A stretch of DNA of 64,000 nt, from NCBI GenBank assembly GCA_963965975.1, contig OZ014412.1:15018849-15082848 (forward strand), written 5' to 3'. Position numbers and translations under genes: made by a program. The notes beneath the pieces are model-generated. The model worked only from the letters and a program-made list of their open reading frames with translations, did no database searches and was not told the DNA's origin. This document shows, piece by piece, positions 51,297 to 64,000 of this stretch. Source of the DNA: Xestospongia bergquistia (Eukaryota; Porifera; Demospongiae; Haplosclerida; Petrosiidae). Each line of letters begins with the position of its first letter. Position 1 is the stretch's first letter.

Positions 51297-51380
51297 ACAT
51301 CCGGTCATGTGTTACGTCATTATTTATGGTTAAACCGGATGTACGTCGTGCACGTAATAATGTGTTGTAAAATATAAAAA
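51297..51380 (+). promoter_or_regulatory. Promoter of gene H
   Basis: ACATCCGGT 51297-51305, TTACGTCAT 51312-51320, ACCGGATGT 51334-51342, TATAAAAA 51373-51380. Confidence 0.6.
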
Positions 51381-51474
51381 GGCCTTTCTTAGCTTAGTTT
51401 TTCAGATTAGTCACTAGATTCTTTCTGATTAAGTCCTTCTTCAGCTCAGTTAGCAAACTTCAATTGAAAGAAAC

Positions 51475-51926
51475 ATGAGTGCTGATTACAGTAATTATTA
51501 TTTTAATAATATGTGTGATTGAGTTAACGTTTTCTTCTTTATATATAGCATACGATATTACTCTCATAAACAGTTCAGGTGCAGCAATAGTGATTACATA
51601 TGGAACAGCACATAATTGGTGGCTTTCACACCCAAATGTGATAAATTCTGAAGGATTTATCCAGGTTTGTTATAAAGTATGAACTTTATTACATATATAT
51701 TTGTATTCAGGTTACTGGTAAAGGTTCAGCATCTGGTACTTTCAAGATTTTAGTTAAAGGTGAAGAAATTCAGGTCGAGTTTTCTTATGTTCCTGGAAAA
51801 AACCCCACCCTTAAACCTCATAACTTGACCCAAGGTCATTATGATGCTCAGATTACTAATGGACCTTATGCTCAAGATATGACAGCTAAAGCCACTATCC
51901 AAGTTGTTGATCCACAACGTAAATGA
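51475..51926 (+). CDS. Gene H: single-domain family protein, 115 aa
   Basis: Exons 51475-51490, 51549-51664, 51711-51926; introns 58 and 46 bp. Closest to gene G: leader M-S-A-D-Y, YDITLINSSGAAIVITYG, HNWWLSHPNV, GKGSASGTFKILVKGEE, PGKNPTL, then T-Q-G-H-Y-D-A-Q where G has T-P-G-P-Y-V-A-Q, TNGPYAQD and A-T-I-Q-V-V-D-P-Q-R-K. The Cys before T-I/F-x-V that nearly all single-domain copies keep is Ala here. Intact. Its 3' end and flank are duplicated at 55738. Confidence 0.85.
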
Positions 51927-52462
51927 TGAGCTTTGATGCTTAATTTGAAAAAGGGAACACATAACAGTACAAAATAGAGACTAAAACTTTGTAATTATTT
52001 TTTTCGTTCCCTTTTTGTATAGGCCATTATTTTTGAATAGTTTTTTTGTTAAAAATTTTTGGTAAAAATAACATTATAAAAAACACTGAACTACTTATCA
52101 AATGCAATTATTAAATAACAATGAAAGTATATTAGTAAAGATGGACACAATTGTCTCTATCACATTGATTTACAGTTAAGACTTTTCATGACAATAGAGG
52201 GACTTGTAGAAATTGATCATATGTTACATATCTATTATGTTAAGTCATAACAAACTATTTCAACAGTACTTCTGAAGGGAATTAGTACAGCCTTAGACCT
52301 CCCAAATATATATATATATATATAATATAACTCTTATTTTATGTATAATAATTGTATAAAAGTTAATAATAATAGTACTTTAATTAACTGACTAGACTGT
52401 TACAGTACCAAACCACATGTAAATATTGATATTAATAATTAAATTTATGGAATGTATTAATT

Positions 52463-52682
52463 ACATGTGACCTGATTTGCAAAAAGGGATTACTTCTGTC
52501 AAAATATTGTGAGCTGAATTGTGAAAAAACACTGTTAAACATATCACCTTGAAAATCAGTTTCTTGTACATATAAAATGGCAACTGTAGATGTTTAAGAT
52601 GTTTAAACAGTGGTCTGTTCACAAATTAGGTCACAAATGTTTTGACAGAAGTAATCCCTTTTTGTAAATCCTGTCACACATG
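52463..52682. mobile_element. MITE copy 2 (family of 45483-45692)
   Basis: Full-length copy, in the same relation to the 3' flank of H as the first copy is to the 3' flank of G, so it probably predates the G/H duplication. Confidence 0.55.
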
Positions 52683-53514
52683 ATTGTTTGTGTGATTTTG
52701 ATAAATCTCAATTTATTCTAATATCTAGCATTATTACATGATCTTATTATTAATGTCTATCATATTGTACTTTATATATAATACATAATGATAGTAAGTT
52801 AAGTAGCTTAGTAGACACTAATTTCATTTATGAAGCGAGTCTACTGCAGATATATCTATCGACAATAATGATATAATTCATAAAATATTTATTGCCGAAT
52901 TGGACTAGTGATATTATAGTACATTACACATTCAAAGATTGTTCATGTTTCATTATAAGAATTATAATTATCCTTATGTTTAAATGGTTTTATTCTCAGA
53001 ATATTCATATAGAAGCCCTTAACAAGTACTGTTAACAACTTGTAAGGCTTAAATTCTCAACACGGTCATATTATATACTACATACAATATCACTCTTTGA
53101 AGACAATGTATGACTTCTTTTCCAAGAAAATATCTATTAAATATAAATTTATAAATTTGCTTATTATGTTTAAATGCTAGTTCTATAATTAGACATGTAA
53201 GATCATTGACTCTGAAACCTTACATATAATCCTAACTAGTATTTAAATATGACAGTCATCATACATATAGTTTCTTTGAAAAGTCGACAAGGACTTATGT
53301 TAACTGTCATTGCATATAGTCAACATATATGTAAATGTCTCTATTCATTAGCAGACCTATTATATTGTACTTTGTATATAATACATAATGATAGTAAGTT
53401 AAGTAGTTTTCTAGGCAGCTAATCACATTTATGAAGCCATCCATCACTGCAAATATATCTATTGATAATAATGATAAAATTCATAAAATATATATTACCT
53501 GAAAAGGACTACTG

Positions 53515-54672
53515 GTATTATATTACACACTCAAATATTTTTCAATTGATTCTAAGAATTATAATCATATGTTTGAATGGTTTTATTCTCAAAATACTCA
53601 TAAAGAAGCCCTTACCAAGTAATGAAAGCAAAGTTGTAAGACTTACATCCTCAACATGGTCATACTATATACAATATAACTCTTTGAAGACAATGTATGA
53701 ATTCATTTCCAAGAAAATGTCTACTAAATATATAAATTTGCTTATTATGATTATTCCAGGAAATGCTAGTACTATAATTGGACATGTAAGTTGATTGACT
53801 CTGAGACCTTATATATAATCCTATACATAGTGTACTTTTTATATAATATATTAATTTAGTGATAACATTAACATTATTAGCTTAAAGTTCATGTACCTGT
53901 TATTGGATTTACCTGTACTGTGATATTCCTATCACCACAATGATATAGGTACTGGTGACCAATGTCATATTATACTACTATATACAATATAACTCTTTGA
54001 AGACAATGTATGAATTCATTTCCAAGAAAGTACCAGATGTTGAACCTTGACTTTGAGACATTATTTATAATCTTATATACATAGTGTACTTCATATATAA
54101 TATATATTAAGTTAGTGATGACATTAACATAATCAGCTTAAAGTGCATGTACCTGTCACTGGATTTACCTATACTGTGATATTTCTATCACCACAATGAT
54201 ATCATTACTGGTGACCAATGGATACACCCTCAATATTTTGCGATATCGTTATTTGAGTTTATTACCACAATAATTATAAACTTAATGTTAATCTGTCTAC
54301 TTGCTAAATTAGCATGTTAATTCCTTCAAAGTGGTTAGCATTAACTATATAATATCAATTATTACAAGTTTCTACTGAAGGTATTATTCTAATATCTAAC
54401 TTTATTACATGATCTTATTATATAAATGTCTATCATATTGTACTTTATATATAATACATAATGATAGTAAGTTAAGTAGCTTACTAGACAGCTAATTACA
54501 TTTATGAAGCGAGCCTACTATTGCCGAATTGGACTACTGATATTATAGTACATTACACATGCAAAGATTGTTCAAGTTTGATTATAACAATTATAATTAT
54601 CCATGTGTTTAAATGGTTTTATTCTCAGAATACTCATATAGAAGCCCTTAACAAACTTGTAAGGCTTAAATT
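53515..54672. repeat. Second copy of 46990-48150
   Basis: See the first copy. The 3' edges part at about 54672, where this copy continues with ATGGTCATATT in place of ACGGTCATATT and then 120 bp not present in the first. Confidence 0.75.
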
Positions 54673-55737
54673 CTTCACATGGTCATATTATATACTATAT
54701 ACAATATAACTCTTTGAAGACAATGTATAAATTCATTTCCAAGAAAATATCGTATTAAATATAAATTTATAAATTTGCTTATTATGAATGTTTCAGGAAA
54801 TGCTAGTACTATAATTGGACATGTAAGTTCATTGACTCTGAAACCTTATTTATAATCCTATACATAGTGTACTTCATATATTATATATACAATAACATTA
54901 ACATAATCAGCTTAAAGTGCATGTACATGTCACTAGATTTACCTATACTGTGATATTCCTATCACCACAATGATATCATTACTGGTGACCAATTAAAACA
55001 CCTTCAATATTTTACTATTTAATTTTTGATTTTGGTACCAAAATTATGAACTTAATATTTCTCTCTGCTTACTAAACTAGCATGTTCATTCCTTCATAGT
55101 GGTTAGTAGTTGGACTATTAACTATATAGTGTCAATTAATACAAGTTTCTACTTAAGGTATGACTGTAAACTTATTCAATAATAACTTGCAATGCAACAA
55201 GTCAGTAGCGTTGAGAGCTTTTTACACAGAAGTTATTATATTAAAATTGGTAGAATCTTTTTGACAAAAGACATACCAGTACACAAATGAATTCATACAT
55301 TGTTTTCAATGAATTATATTGCATATAGTATATACTATGACCATGTTGAGAATGTAAGTCATACACATTTGTCATCAGTAAGGGCTTCTATATGAGTATT
55401 CTGAGATTAAAACCATTCAAGCATATCGATAATCATAATTCTTAGAATCAAACTTGAACAATATAATTACATTCCATAAATTTAATTATTAATACCAATA
55501 TTTACATGTGGTTTGGTACTGTCTACTTGTAGCAGTCTAGTCAGTTAATTAAGATACTATTATTATTAACTTGCATATAATTATTATACATGAAATAAGA
55601 GTTATACTATATATATTTCTGGGAGGTCTAAGGTTGCACTCATTCCCTTCAGAAGTACTTTTGAAACAAATAATGAAACTTAAATAACAATATACTAAAA
55701 TATTGAGTGTGTTTCCATTGGTCACCAGACATAAAAA

Positions 55738-55780
55738 AGCTAAAGCCACTATCCAAGTTGTTGATCCACAACGTAAATGA
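55738..55780 (+). pseudogene. 3' end of gene H, duplicated fragment
   Basis: Matches gene H from A-K-A-T-I-Q-V-V-D-P-Q-R-K to its TGA, with the following 1.3 kb also duplicated (51886-53230 against 55738-57080). No promoter or upstream exons; joined to an R copy at 55737. Confidence 0.75.
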
Positions 55781-56312
55781 TGAGCTTTGATGCTTAATTT
55801 GAAAAAGGAAACACATAACAGTACAAAATAGAGACTAAAACTTTGTAATTATTTTTTTCGTTCCCTTTTTGTATAGGCCATTATTTTTGAATAGTTTTTT
55901 TGTTAAAAATTTTTGGTAAAAATAACATTATAAAAAACACTGAACTACTTATCAAATGCAATTATTAAATAACAATGAAAGTATATTAGTAAAGATGGAC
56001 ACAATTGTCTCTATCACATTGATTTACAGTTAAGACTTTTCATGACAATAGAGGGACTTGTAGAAATTGATCATATGTTACATATCTATTATGTTAAGTC
56101 ATAACAAACTATTTCAACAGTACTTCTGAAGGGAATTAGTACAGCCTTAGACCTCCCAAATATATATATATATAATATAACTCTTATTTTATGCATAATA
56201 ATTGTATACAAGTTAATAATAATAGTACTTTAATTAACTGACTGGACTGCTACAGTACCAAACCACATGTAAATATTGGTATTAATAATTAAATTTATGG
56301 AATGTATTAATT

Positions 56313-56489
56313 ACATGTGACCTGATTTGCAAAAAACACTGTTAAACATATCACCTTGAAAATCAGTTTCTTGTACATATAAAATGGCAACTGTAGATGT
56401 TTAAGATGTTTTAACAATGGTCTGTTCACAAATTAGGTCACAAATGTTTTGACAGAAGTAATCCCTTTTTGTAAATCCTGTCACACATG
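56313..56489. mobile_element. MITE copy 3, internally deleted
   Basis: Carried in the duplicated H 3' flank; lacks about 40 bp near its left end compared with copy 2. Confidence 0.5.
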
Positions 56490-57080
56490 ATTGTTTGTTT
56501 GATTTTGATAAATCTCAATTTATTCTAATATCTAGCATTATTACATGATCTTATTATTAATGTCTATCATATTGTACTTTATATATAATACATAATGATA
56601 GTAAGTTAAGTAGCTTAGTAGACACTAATTTCATTTATGAAGCGAATCTACTGCAGATATATCTATCGACAATAATGATATAATTCATAAAATATTTATT
56701 GCCGAATTGGACTAGTGATATTATAGTACATTACACATTCAAAGATTGTTCATGTTTCATTATAAGAATTATAATTATCCACATGTTTAAATGGTTTTAT
56801 TCTCAGAATATTCATATAGAAGCCCTTAACAAGTACTGTTAACAACTTGTAAGGCTTAAATTCTCAACACGGTCATATTATATACTACATACAATATCAC
56901 TCTTTGAAGACAATGTATGAATTCATTTCCAAGAAAATATCTATTAAATATAAATTTATAAATTTGCTTAATATGTTTAAATGCTAGTTTTATAATTGGA
57001 CATGTAAGTTCATTGACTCTGAAACCTTATATATAATCCTATACATAGTGTACTTCATATATAATATATATGATAACATT

Positions 57081-60000
57081 AACATAATCAGCTTAAAGTG
57101 CATGTACCTGTCACTGGATTTACCTATACTATGATATTCCTATCACCACAATGATATCATTACTGGTGACCAATGGAAACACCCTCAATATTTTAGTATT
57201 TAATTTTGATTTTGGTAACAAAATTATAGACTTAATAATTCTCTCTACTTACTAAACTAGCATGTTCATTCCTTCATAGTAGTTAGTAGTTGGACTATTA
57301 ACTATATAGTGTCAATTAATACAAGTTTTTACTGAAGGTATGACTGTAAACTAATTCAATAATAACTTGCAATGCAACAAGTCAGTAGCGTTGAGAGCTT
57401 TTTACACAGAAGTTATTATATTAAAATTGGTAGAATCTTTTTGACCAAAGACATACCAGTACACCAAAAAAGACAAGAATTAGTCGTATTTAAATATGAC
57501 AGTCATCATATATATAGTTTCTTTGAAAAGTCAACAAGGACTTATGTTAACTGTCACTGTATATAGTCAACATATATGTCCATGTCTCTATTCATTAGTA
57601 GACCTATTATATTGTACTTTGAATATAATACATAATGATAGTAAGTTAAGTAGTTTTCTAGACAGTTAATCACATTTATGAAGCCATCCATCACTGCAGA
57701 TATATCCATCGACAATAATGATATAATTCATAAAATATATATTACCTGAAATGGACTACTGGTATTATATTATGTTACACATTTAAATATTGTTCAAGTA
57801 TGACTCTAAGAATTATAATTATCGATATGCTTGAATGGTTTTATTCTCAGAATACTCATATAGAAGCCCTTAGCAAGTACTGATGACAAATGTATATGAC
57901 TTACATTCTCACCATGGTCATATTATATACTATATACAATATAACTCTTTGAAGACAATGTATGAATTCATTTCCAAGAAAATGTCTATTAAATATAATA
58001 TAAATTTGCTTATTATGATTATTCCAGGAAATGCCTAGCACTATAATTGGACATGTAAGCTCAGAGACATATTATATAATCCTATACATAGTGTACTTCA
58101 TATATATATATTATTTTAATGACAACATAATATGTCTAAAGTTCATGTACCTGTCACTGGACTTACCTATACCTGATATTCCTATCACCAGTTAAGATAA
58201 GATACTATTAATTAAGATAGTAATTAATAATTAATTATTATTTAATCAATTAAGATACTATTACAACTAACTTGCAAAATATAATTATAGACAAAATAAG
58301 AGTTATTCTATATAATTTTGGGAAGTTCTAAGGCTGTACTTATTTCCTTCAGAAATACTGTTCAAACGGTTTGTTATGACTTAACATAATAGATATGTAA
58401 CATATGATCAATATCTACAAGTCACTCTACTGTCAAGAAACTCCTTAACTGTAAATCTATGTGATAAAGACATTTGTGTCCATCTTTACCAATACACTTT
58501 CATGAATTATATTATTATTAAAGGGTTTCTTTTTGAGTATACTGAGAATAAAGCCATTTAAGCATATGGACAATTACAATTCTTAGAATCAAAATTGAAC
58601 AATTTTTGAGTGTGTAATATAATATCAGTAGTCCATTTTAGGTAATATATATATTTTATGAATTATATTATTATTATTGATAGATATATCTGCAGTGATG
58701 GATAGCTTCATAAATGTAATTAGCTTTCTAATAAGTGCACTAAACTTACTATTATTATGTATTGTATACAAAGTACAATATAATAAGTCTACTAACCACT
58801 ATGAAGGAATGAACATGATAGTTTAGTAAGTAGAGAGATTAATATTAAGTTTATAATTATAATTATTTATTATCAATAAATATATCTAAAGTGATGGATA
58901 GCTTATATGTAATTAGCTGTCTAGCAAGCGACTTAACTTACTATCATCATACATTATACAGCAAATATATTATGGTAAATCTACTAATAAAGGGAGAGAC
59001 AGATATATGTGTTGATTAACCTAGATATGTTAATGAAGGACATATTAAGTATTGACATAATAGGATTATGTAATAATGCAAGAAATAGAACAATAAGAGA
59101 TTTTTTGAAATCACACATACAATCATATAATTGATTTTATTTATTGTCTAATGATAATTAATTTGTGATCAAATTCTTGGAAATATAATTACATTCCATC
59201 AATTTAATTAATACTATATAATAATATTTACATGTGGTTTGGTACTGTCTGGTTGAGCTGTCTAGTCAGTTAATTAAGTTAGTATCATTGTAGTCATAGG
59301 AATATAACAGTATATGTAAGTTCATTGACAGGTACACTCACTTTAACTTACAAGTGCAATTATAGTACTAGCATTTCCTGGAATAATTTTATCAAATTTA
59401 TATTTACTAGACAAATGAATTCATACATTGTCTTCAAAGAGTTATACTGTATATAGTATGACTTGTTGAGAATGTATGTCTTACAACTTTGCTTTCAGTT
59501 CTTGTTAAGGGCTTCTATATGAGTATTCTGAGATTAAATCTATACAAGCATATGAAGAATTATAATTCATAGTATAATAGATAATGGTAGTAAGTTAAGT
59601 AGCTTTCCAGACAGATCATTATATTTATGAAGTCATCGCTGCTAATAATTTAATTCACGAAATATAAATTGCCTGAAAAGAAGTACCAGTTTATATTATA
59701 TACTCAAACATTGCCAAATTTTAATTCACAAACTACAATATGCTAACTCTACTAATGAAAGAAGAGACAGACATATAAGTTATTGTATGACATTTACATA
59801 ATAGAACCATGTCATAATGCTAGATATTAGAACAATAAGAGATTTATCAGAATCACACATACAATCATATAATTGATTTCATATATTGCTTAATAGCTAA
59901 TGATAATTAATTTATAATTGGACATATAATTACATTCCATAAACTTAATTATTAATGATAATATGGCACTGTCTAGTAGGAGCTGTCTAGTCAATTAATT

Positions 60001-60507
60001 AAGTTACTATTATTAGTAGGTTAATAGACATGAATCATATTATATTATATAGAGGATTCTATATAATGTCTGAAAATCAATTAACTGAACTCCATGATGT
60101 CTAAATAGGGTTAATTCATGTAACATTAATTTTACAAATTTATATTTGATTATGTAACCTGTGAAATTGAATAATTTATAAATATTCTTAGAATAAATTC
60201 TTCATACAATTGATTTAAACTGTATATATTATATAGTGTGACCATATTGTTAGAGAATGAGTCTCATAATATTGATATTGTAGCTTAGTAAAGTCTTCTA
60301 CACTGAAATCATGACTTTCTTTACATGATCCATTCGTTGTATAAAGTACATAGTCTGCTATTGAAAACTAAATGACAACTAATAACAACCCACTCAAAAT
60401 AATCCCCTCAGTTAGCTTTGACAATTAATTTCTGCTCTAAGATATCACTTTATGGTCTAAACAGGGCGTAGTGTAATTATAAGATGATTAACGGCCTGTA
60501 TGTTGTG
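57081..60507. other. Intergenic R repeats, no gene seen
   Basis: Further R copies in both orientations and AT-rich sequence. No family exon or other coding region recognised. Confidence 0.45.
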
Positions 60508-60537
60508 CACGTGACACGTACGCGTAAGATATAAAAA
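60508..60537 (+). promoter_or_regulatory. Promoter of gene I: CACGTG plus TATA
   Basis: CACGTG at 60508-60513 within GTGCACGTGAC, then TATAAAAA at 60530-60537. Same composite as gene M. Confidence 0.55.
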
Positions 60538-60621
60538 GCTCTTGGTTAGCTCAGTTTTAAGTTCAGTCAAGCGATCTCTTTAAGAGCATATAACAGACAG
60601 CCGACTTCAATTGCAGGAAAC

Positions 60622-61046
60622 ATGACAGATGTACGTGGTAATTATTAAATGATACTTGTGTATGAATTAACACTTTCCTTTTAATAGTTTGTTCTATTCA
60701 AGTAAGAGATGATACAGATTATAAAATATTCCTTCATTATGGCGCTGTACATAATTGGTGGACCCATACACCACCCGTGATTGTTCACCAGGACTTTATC
60801 CAGGTATATCACTAAATAATCTATAATCAGTGTATTTAATGAATTATTTTGCAGGCTGAAGGCATTGATTATGTTTCTGGCACTTTCAGAATGAAAATTT
60901 TGGATGAACAAATTGTGGTATCTTTCAACACAAGGGAACCAGAGCAAATTAAAATTGATGAAAGTGGACAACGTTTTAAAGTTGCTATTGTTATACAACG
61001 CTCAGGTTTTGCTCTCGACGTTTATGATTCCAATAGAAAAAAATGA
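60622..61046 (+). CDS. Gene I: divergent single-domain family protein, 107 aa
   Basis: Exons 60622-60637, 60688-60803, 60855-61046; introns 50 and 51 bp in the family phases. Leader M-T-D-V-R, then C-S-I-Q-V-R-D-D-T, HYGAVHNWWTHTPP, D-F-I-Q at the exon 2 end, then YVSGTFRMKILDEQ. After that it departs from the family: the G-x-x-P-x-L and L-x-x-G-P-Y segments are replaced by a shorter T-R-E-P-E-Q-I ... G-Q-R-F-K-V stretch, and the end is D-V-Y-D-S-N-R-K-K. Exon 3 is 21-24 nt shorter. Open, with a good promoter and splice sites, so probably functional and specialised. Function unknown. Confidence 0.8.
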
Positions 61047-64000
61047 ACTGTGATGCCAAAATTGGTGATAGAAATAGTTACTACAGTTTTTCAACTATTT
61101 TAGTTTCCTTTATTGTAGGCCTTTATATTTTTGTAGTTGTTAAAAAAGTTTCTCAATGATCAAAAGATAGATAATAATACCAAATTACATAATTAATCCA
61201 GGAGATTGTGCATGTAGTGTGAGATCTCTGCAGTAATATATATATGACACTAAAGTCAGACATATATAATGAGACAATTCAGTTTTATACCAATGATGAC
61301 CAATACAATTTACAACTTTAAAGGATCTTGACTGCTCTGATCCTATTGGTCTGAATATTGCCTATTATTACTGACTTGGAAATTGCTTCCCTTTTAATAC
61401 CAATAATCTGTAGATTGTATTAAAAATTAATTATTATTATTAAGACATTTTTTATAATTGGATGACTGTAGATACATTACGAAATTATTAATATATTATG
61501 CTTTAAGAAAGTTTACAGTCATACTTGCTGTTAGTAGGAACTTCTAATAATTGACACTATATAGTTAATAGTCAAACATTTAATCTTAAATTAAGTTGTG
61601 TGGAAATATTAATTTTCTAGAATAGACATTATTCCAGGAATATTTCTACATCACTAACGACATCATAAATAAATTTAAATAAGTTCGTTCCAGGAAATGA
61701 CCGCAATAAATTTGATATTGTCAATAATACATAACCTAATTTACAGTTCATATATTATATGATATAGTTAGTAATTATAAGTAAAGCTGTTTAGTAGACA
61801 GCTTTAACTCAATTATAGTACTAGCAATTCGTAGAATAATTAATATTATGTTATCAAATTTATAATTAATAGAATTTTCTTGGAAATGAATTCATACATT
61901 TTCTTTTAAGAGTTATACTGTAAATAGTATGTAGTATGACCATGTTGAGGATATTAGCTTTATAACATTAACTTTGTTAGCAGTATTTGCTAAGGGCTTC
62001 TATATGAGTATACTGAGAATAAAATCATTCAAGCATATGAACAATTACAATTGATAGAATCAAAATTGAACAATCTTTGAGTCTGGAATATAATATCAGT
62101 AGTCCATTTCAGGCAACATATATTTTATGAATTAAATTGTTATTAGTGATAGATATATCTGCAGTGATATATAGATAGCTTGATAAATGTTATTCGCTAT
62201 CCAGTAAGCAATATAGCTTACTATCATTATGTATTATAAACATAATATATTATACTAAATCTACTAATAAAAGGAGAGAGAGATATATATATTGACTAAC
62301 CTAAATGGATTAATGAAGGACATAGTAGACATTTACATAATAGGATTATGTAATAATGCTAATAACTAGAACAAGAGATTTATCGAATCAAATATACAAT
62401 CATAATGATTTCATCTATTGTCTATAAATATAATTTATGATCAAGACTTGGTCTTGTGATAATTCTGTTATGGCTTTCATAATATTGATAAAACTATAGT
62501 ACAATCACTTTAAGCTTATTAAGTTAATTTTATTATTAACTTAACATATATTATATATGAAGTACACTATTGTATAGGATTCCAACTTCTCAGAGTCAAT
62601 GAACTACATGTCTAATTATAGTACTAGCATTTCCTGGAATAATCATTCTATCAAATTTATATTTAATAGACATTTTCTTGGAAATGAATTCATACATGTC
62701 CTCAAAGAGTTATATTGTATGTAGTATAATTATACTATGACCATGGTGAGAATGGAAGTCTTACAAATTTGTTATCAGTAAGTACTTGGTAATTGCTTCT
62801 ATATGAGTATGCTAAGAATAAAACCATTTAAGCATATGAACAATTACAATTCATAGAATCAAAATTGAACAATTTTTGAATGTGTAATGTAATAATATCA
62901 GTAGTCCCTTTCAGGCAATATATATTTTATGAATTAAATTAATATTAGCGATAGATATACCTGCAGTGATATATGTATATAGATAGCTTGATAAATGTTA
63001 TTCGCTATCCAGTAAGCGATATAACTTACTATTATTATGTATTATAAACAAAATATATTATACTAAATCTACTAATAAAGGGAGAGACAGATATATATGT
63101 TGATTAATGCATATGGGTTAATGAAGGACATAGTCGTTTACATAATAGGATTATGTAATAATGCTAATAAATAGAACAAGAGATTTATCGAATCACAAAT
63201 ACAATCATATAAATGATTTCATCTACTGTCCAATGATAATTAATTTCAAATTCTTGGTAATATAATTATATTCCATAAACTTAATTATTAATTATAATAT
63301 TATTTACATGTGGTTTAGTACTGTCTAGTAGAAGCTGTCTTGTCAGTTAATTAAGTTACTATTATTATTAACTTGCATATAGTTATTCTACATGAAATAA
63401 GAGTTAAACTACACTCACACACACATGTATATATGTAGTGTGGAAACGTGCTTCCTGTATAAATCTTGACAGGAATATCACATTAAAGGTAAGTCCAATG
63501 ACAGGTGCCCTCAGTTTAAGCTGATTAAGTTAATGTCAGTATTAACTTAATATATAATATATATTAACTACACTAGAGTCAATCAATTTACATGTCCAAT
63601 AATAGTACTAGTATTTCCTGGAATAATCATAATAATCTAATTAGACGTTTACAAGAAATAAATTCATACATCATCTTCAAGGAGTTATATTGTTTATTAT
63701 ATATAGGATGTAAATCTTACAACTCTGTTATCAGAACTTGCTAAGGGCTTCTATATGAGTATACTGAGAATAAAACCATTTAAGCACATGGACAATTACA
63801 ATTCACAGAATCAAAACTGAGCAATATTTGAGGATAATATCAGTAGTCCATATCAGGTAATTTATAGTTGATGAATTAAATTTTTATTATCAATAAAATT
63901 AATATATCTGCAGTGATAGATAGCTTCATAAATGTAACTAGCTGCCTAGCAAGCGACTTAACTTACATACATTATACAGCAAATATATTATGATATAATA
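61047..64000. other. 3' flank of gene I and R repeats, no gene seen
   Basis: 61180-61760 matches the flank of the deleted gene at 37742. From 61800 on, at least three R copies follow in one orientation (about 61810, 62620, 63610), forming an irregular direct repeat of about 0.8-1.0 kb. A short CA run is near 63414-63424. Confidence 0.5.

Larger units (their letters stand above)
51927..55737. other. Intergenic repeats downstream of H, no gene seen
   Basis: H 3' flank (to about 53230), a MITE copy at 52463-52682, the duplicated block at 53515-54672, and R copies. No coding region recognised. Confidence 0.5.

Overview
The window is AT-rich eukaryotic DNA and is dominated by one small gene family. 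Genes have tiny GT-AG introns (about 44-77 bp), TATA boxes about 95-105 bp upstream of the ATG, heavy segmental duplication, short foldback elements and truncated non-LTR retrotransposon pieces. This points to a compact invertebrate genome. A sponge is my best guess from intron size and tandem-family organisation, but nothing in the window decides it. I see no rRNA, tRNA, CRISPR or prokaryotic signature.

The family: each single-domain gene has three exons. A 16-19 nt leader exon encodes 5-6 residues. Exon 2 (116 or 122 nt) carries a Y-x-I-T ... N-x-S/T-G ... Y-G ... W-W-x-S-H-P segment. Exon 3 (192-216 nt) carries S-G-T-F-K-[IM] ... G-x-x-P-x-L ... G-P-Y ... C-T-[FIL]-E/Q-V. Intron 1 is phase 1 and intron 2 is phase 0. 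Products are 107-117 residues, look all-beta, and have no signal peptide or membrane segment. I do not recognise the family. One gene (39087-41294, minus) strings five such modules into a 554-residue protein.

Layout: 1-3600 holds two broken copies (A plus, B minus) and a 451-bp foldback element. About 3600-32600 is a repeated unit of the form C-type gene (plus), J pseudogene (minus), D-type gene (minus): unit 1 at about 3.6-10.3 kb, unit 2 at 11.6-17.2 kb, unit 3 at 22.4-25.7 kb (no D), unit 4 at 28.1-32.6 kb, with an extra minus-strand gene E at 19.8-20.3 kb. Unit 4 sits between inverted arms (about 25.74-28.40 and 32.33-34.98 kb). From 35 to 42 kb there is a truncated gene F, a 564-bp GATA-type microsatellite, a promoter whose coding region is deleted, and the five-module gene M. 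From 42 to 64 kb three single-domain genes (G, H and the divergent I) lie far apart in a sea of one dispersed repeat family, with several kb-scale duplications.

Intact family genes: C 5126-5576, D 9633-10088, C2 13134-13584, D2 16575-17031, E 19841-20291, C3 23644-24094, C4 28331-28781, D4 31935-32390, M 39087-41294, G 44480-44930, H 51475-51926, I 60622-61046. Three promoter classes accompany them. C/D/E/J genes have a pair of CAGCTG sites (usually 52 bp apart) just upstream of TATA. F/G/H have two inverted ACCGGATGT sites around TTACGTCAT. M and I have GTGCACGTGAC next to TATA. The likely picture is a birth-and-death, gene-converting array of a small cytosolic-type beta domain whose biological role cannot be read from the sequence.
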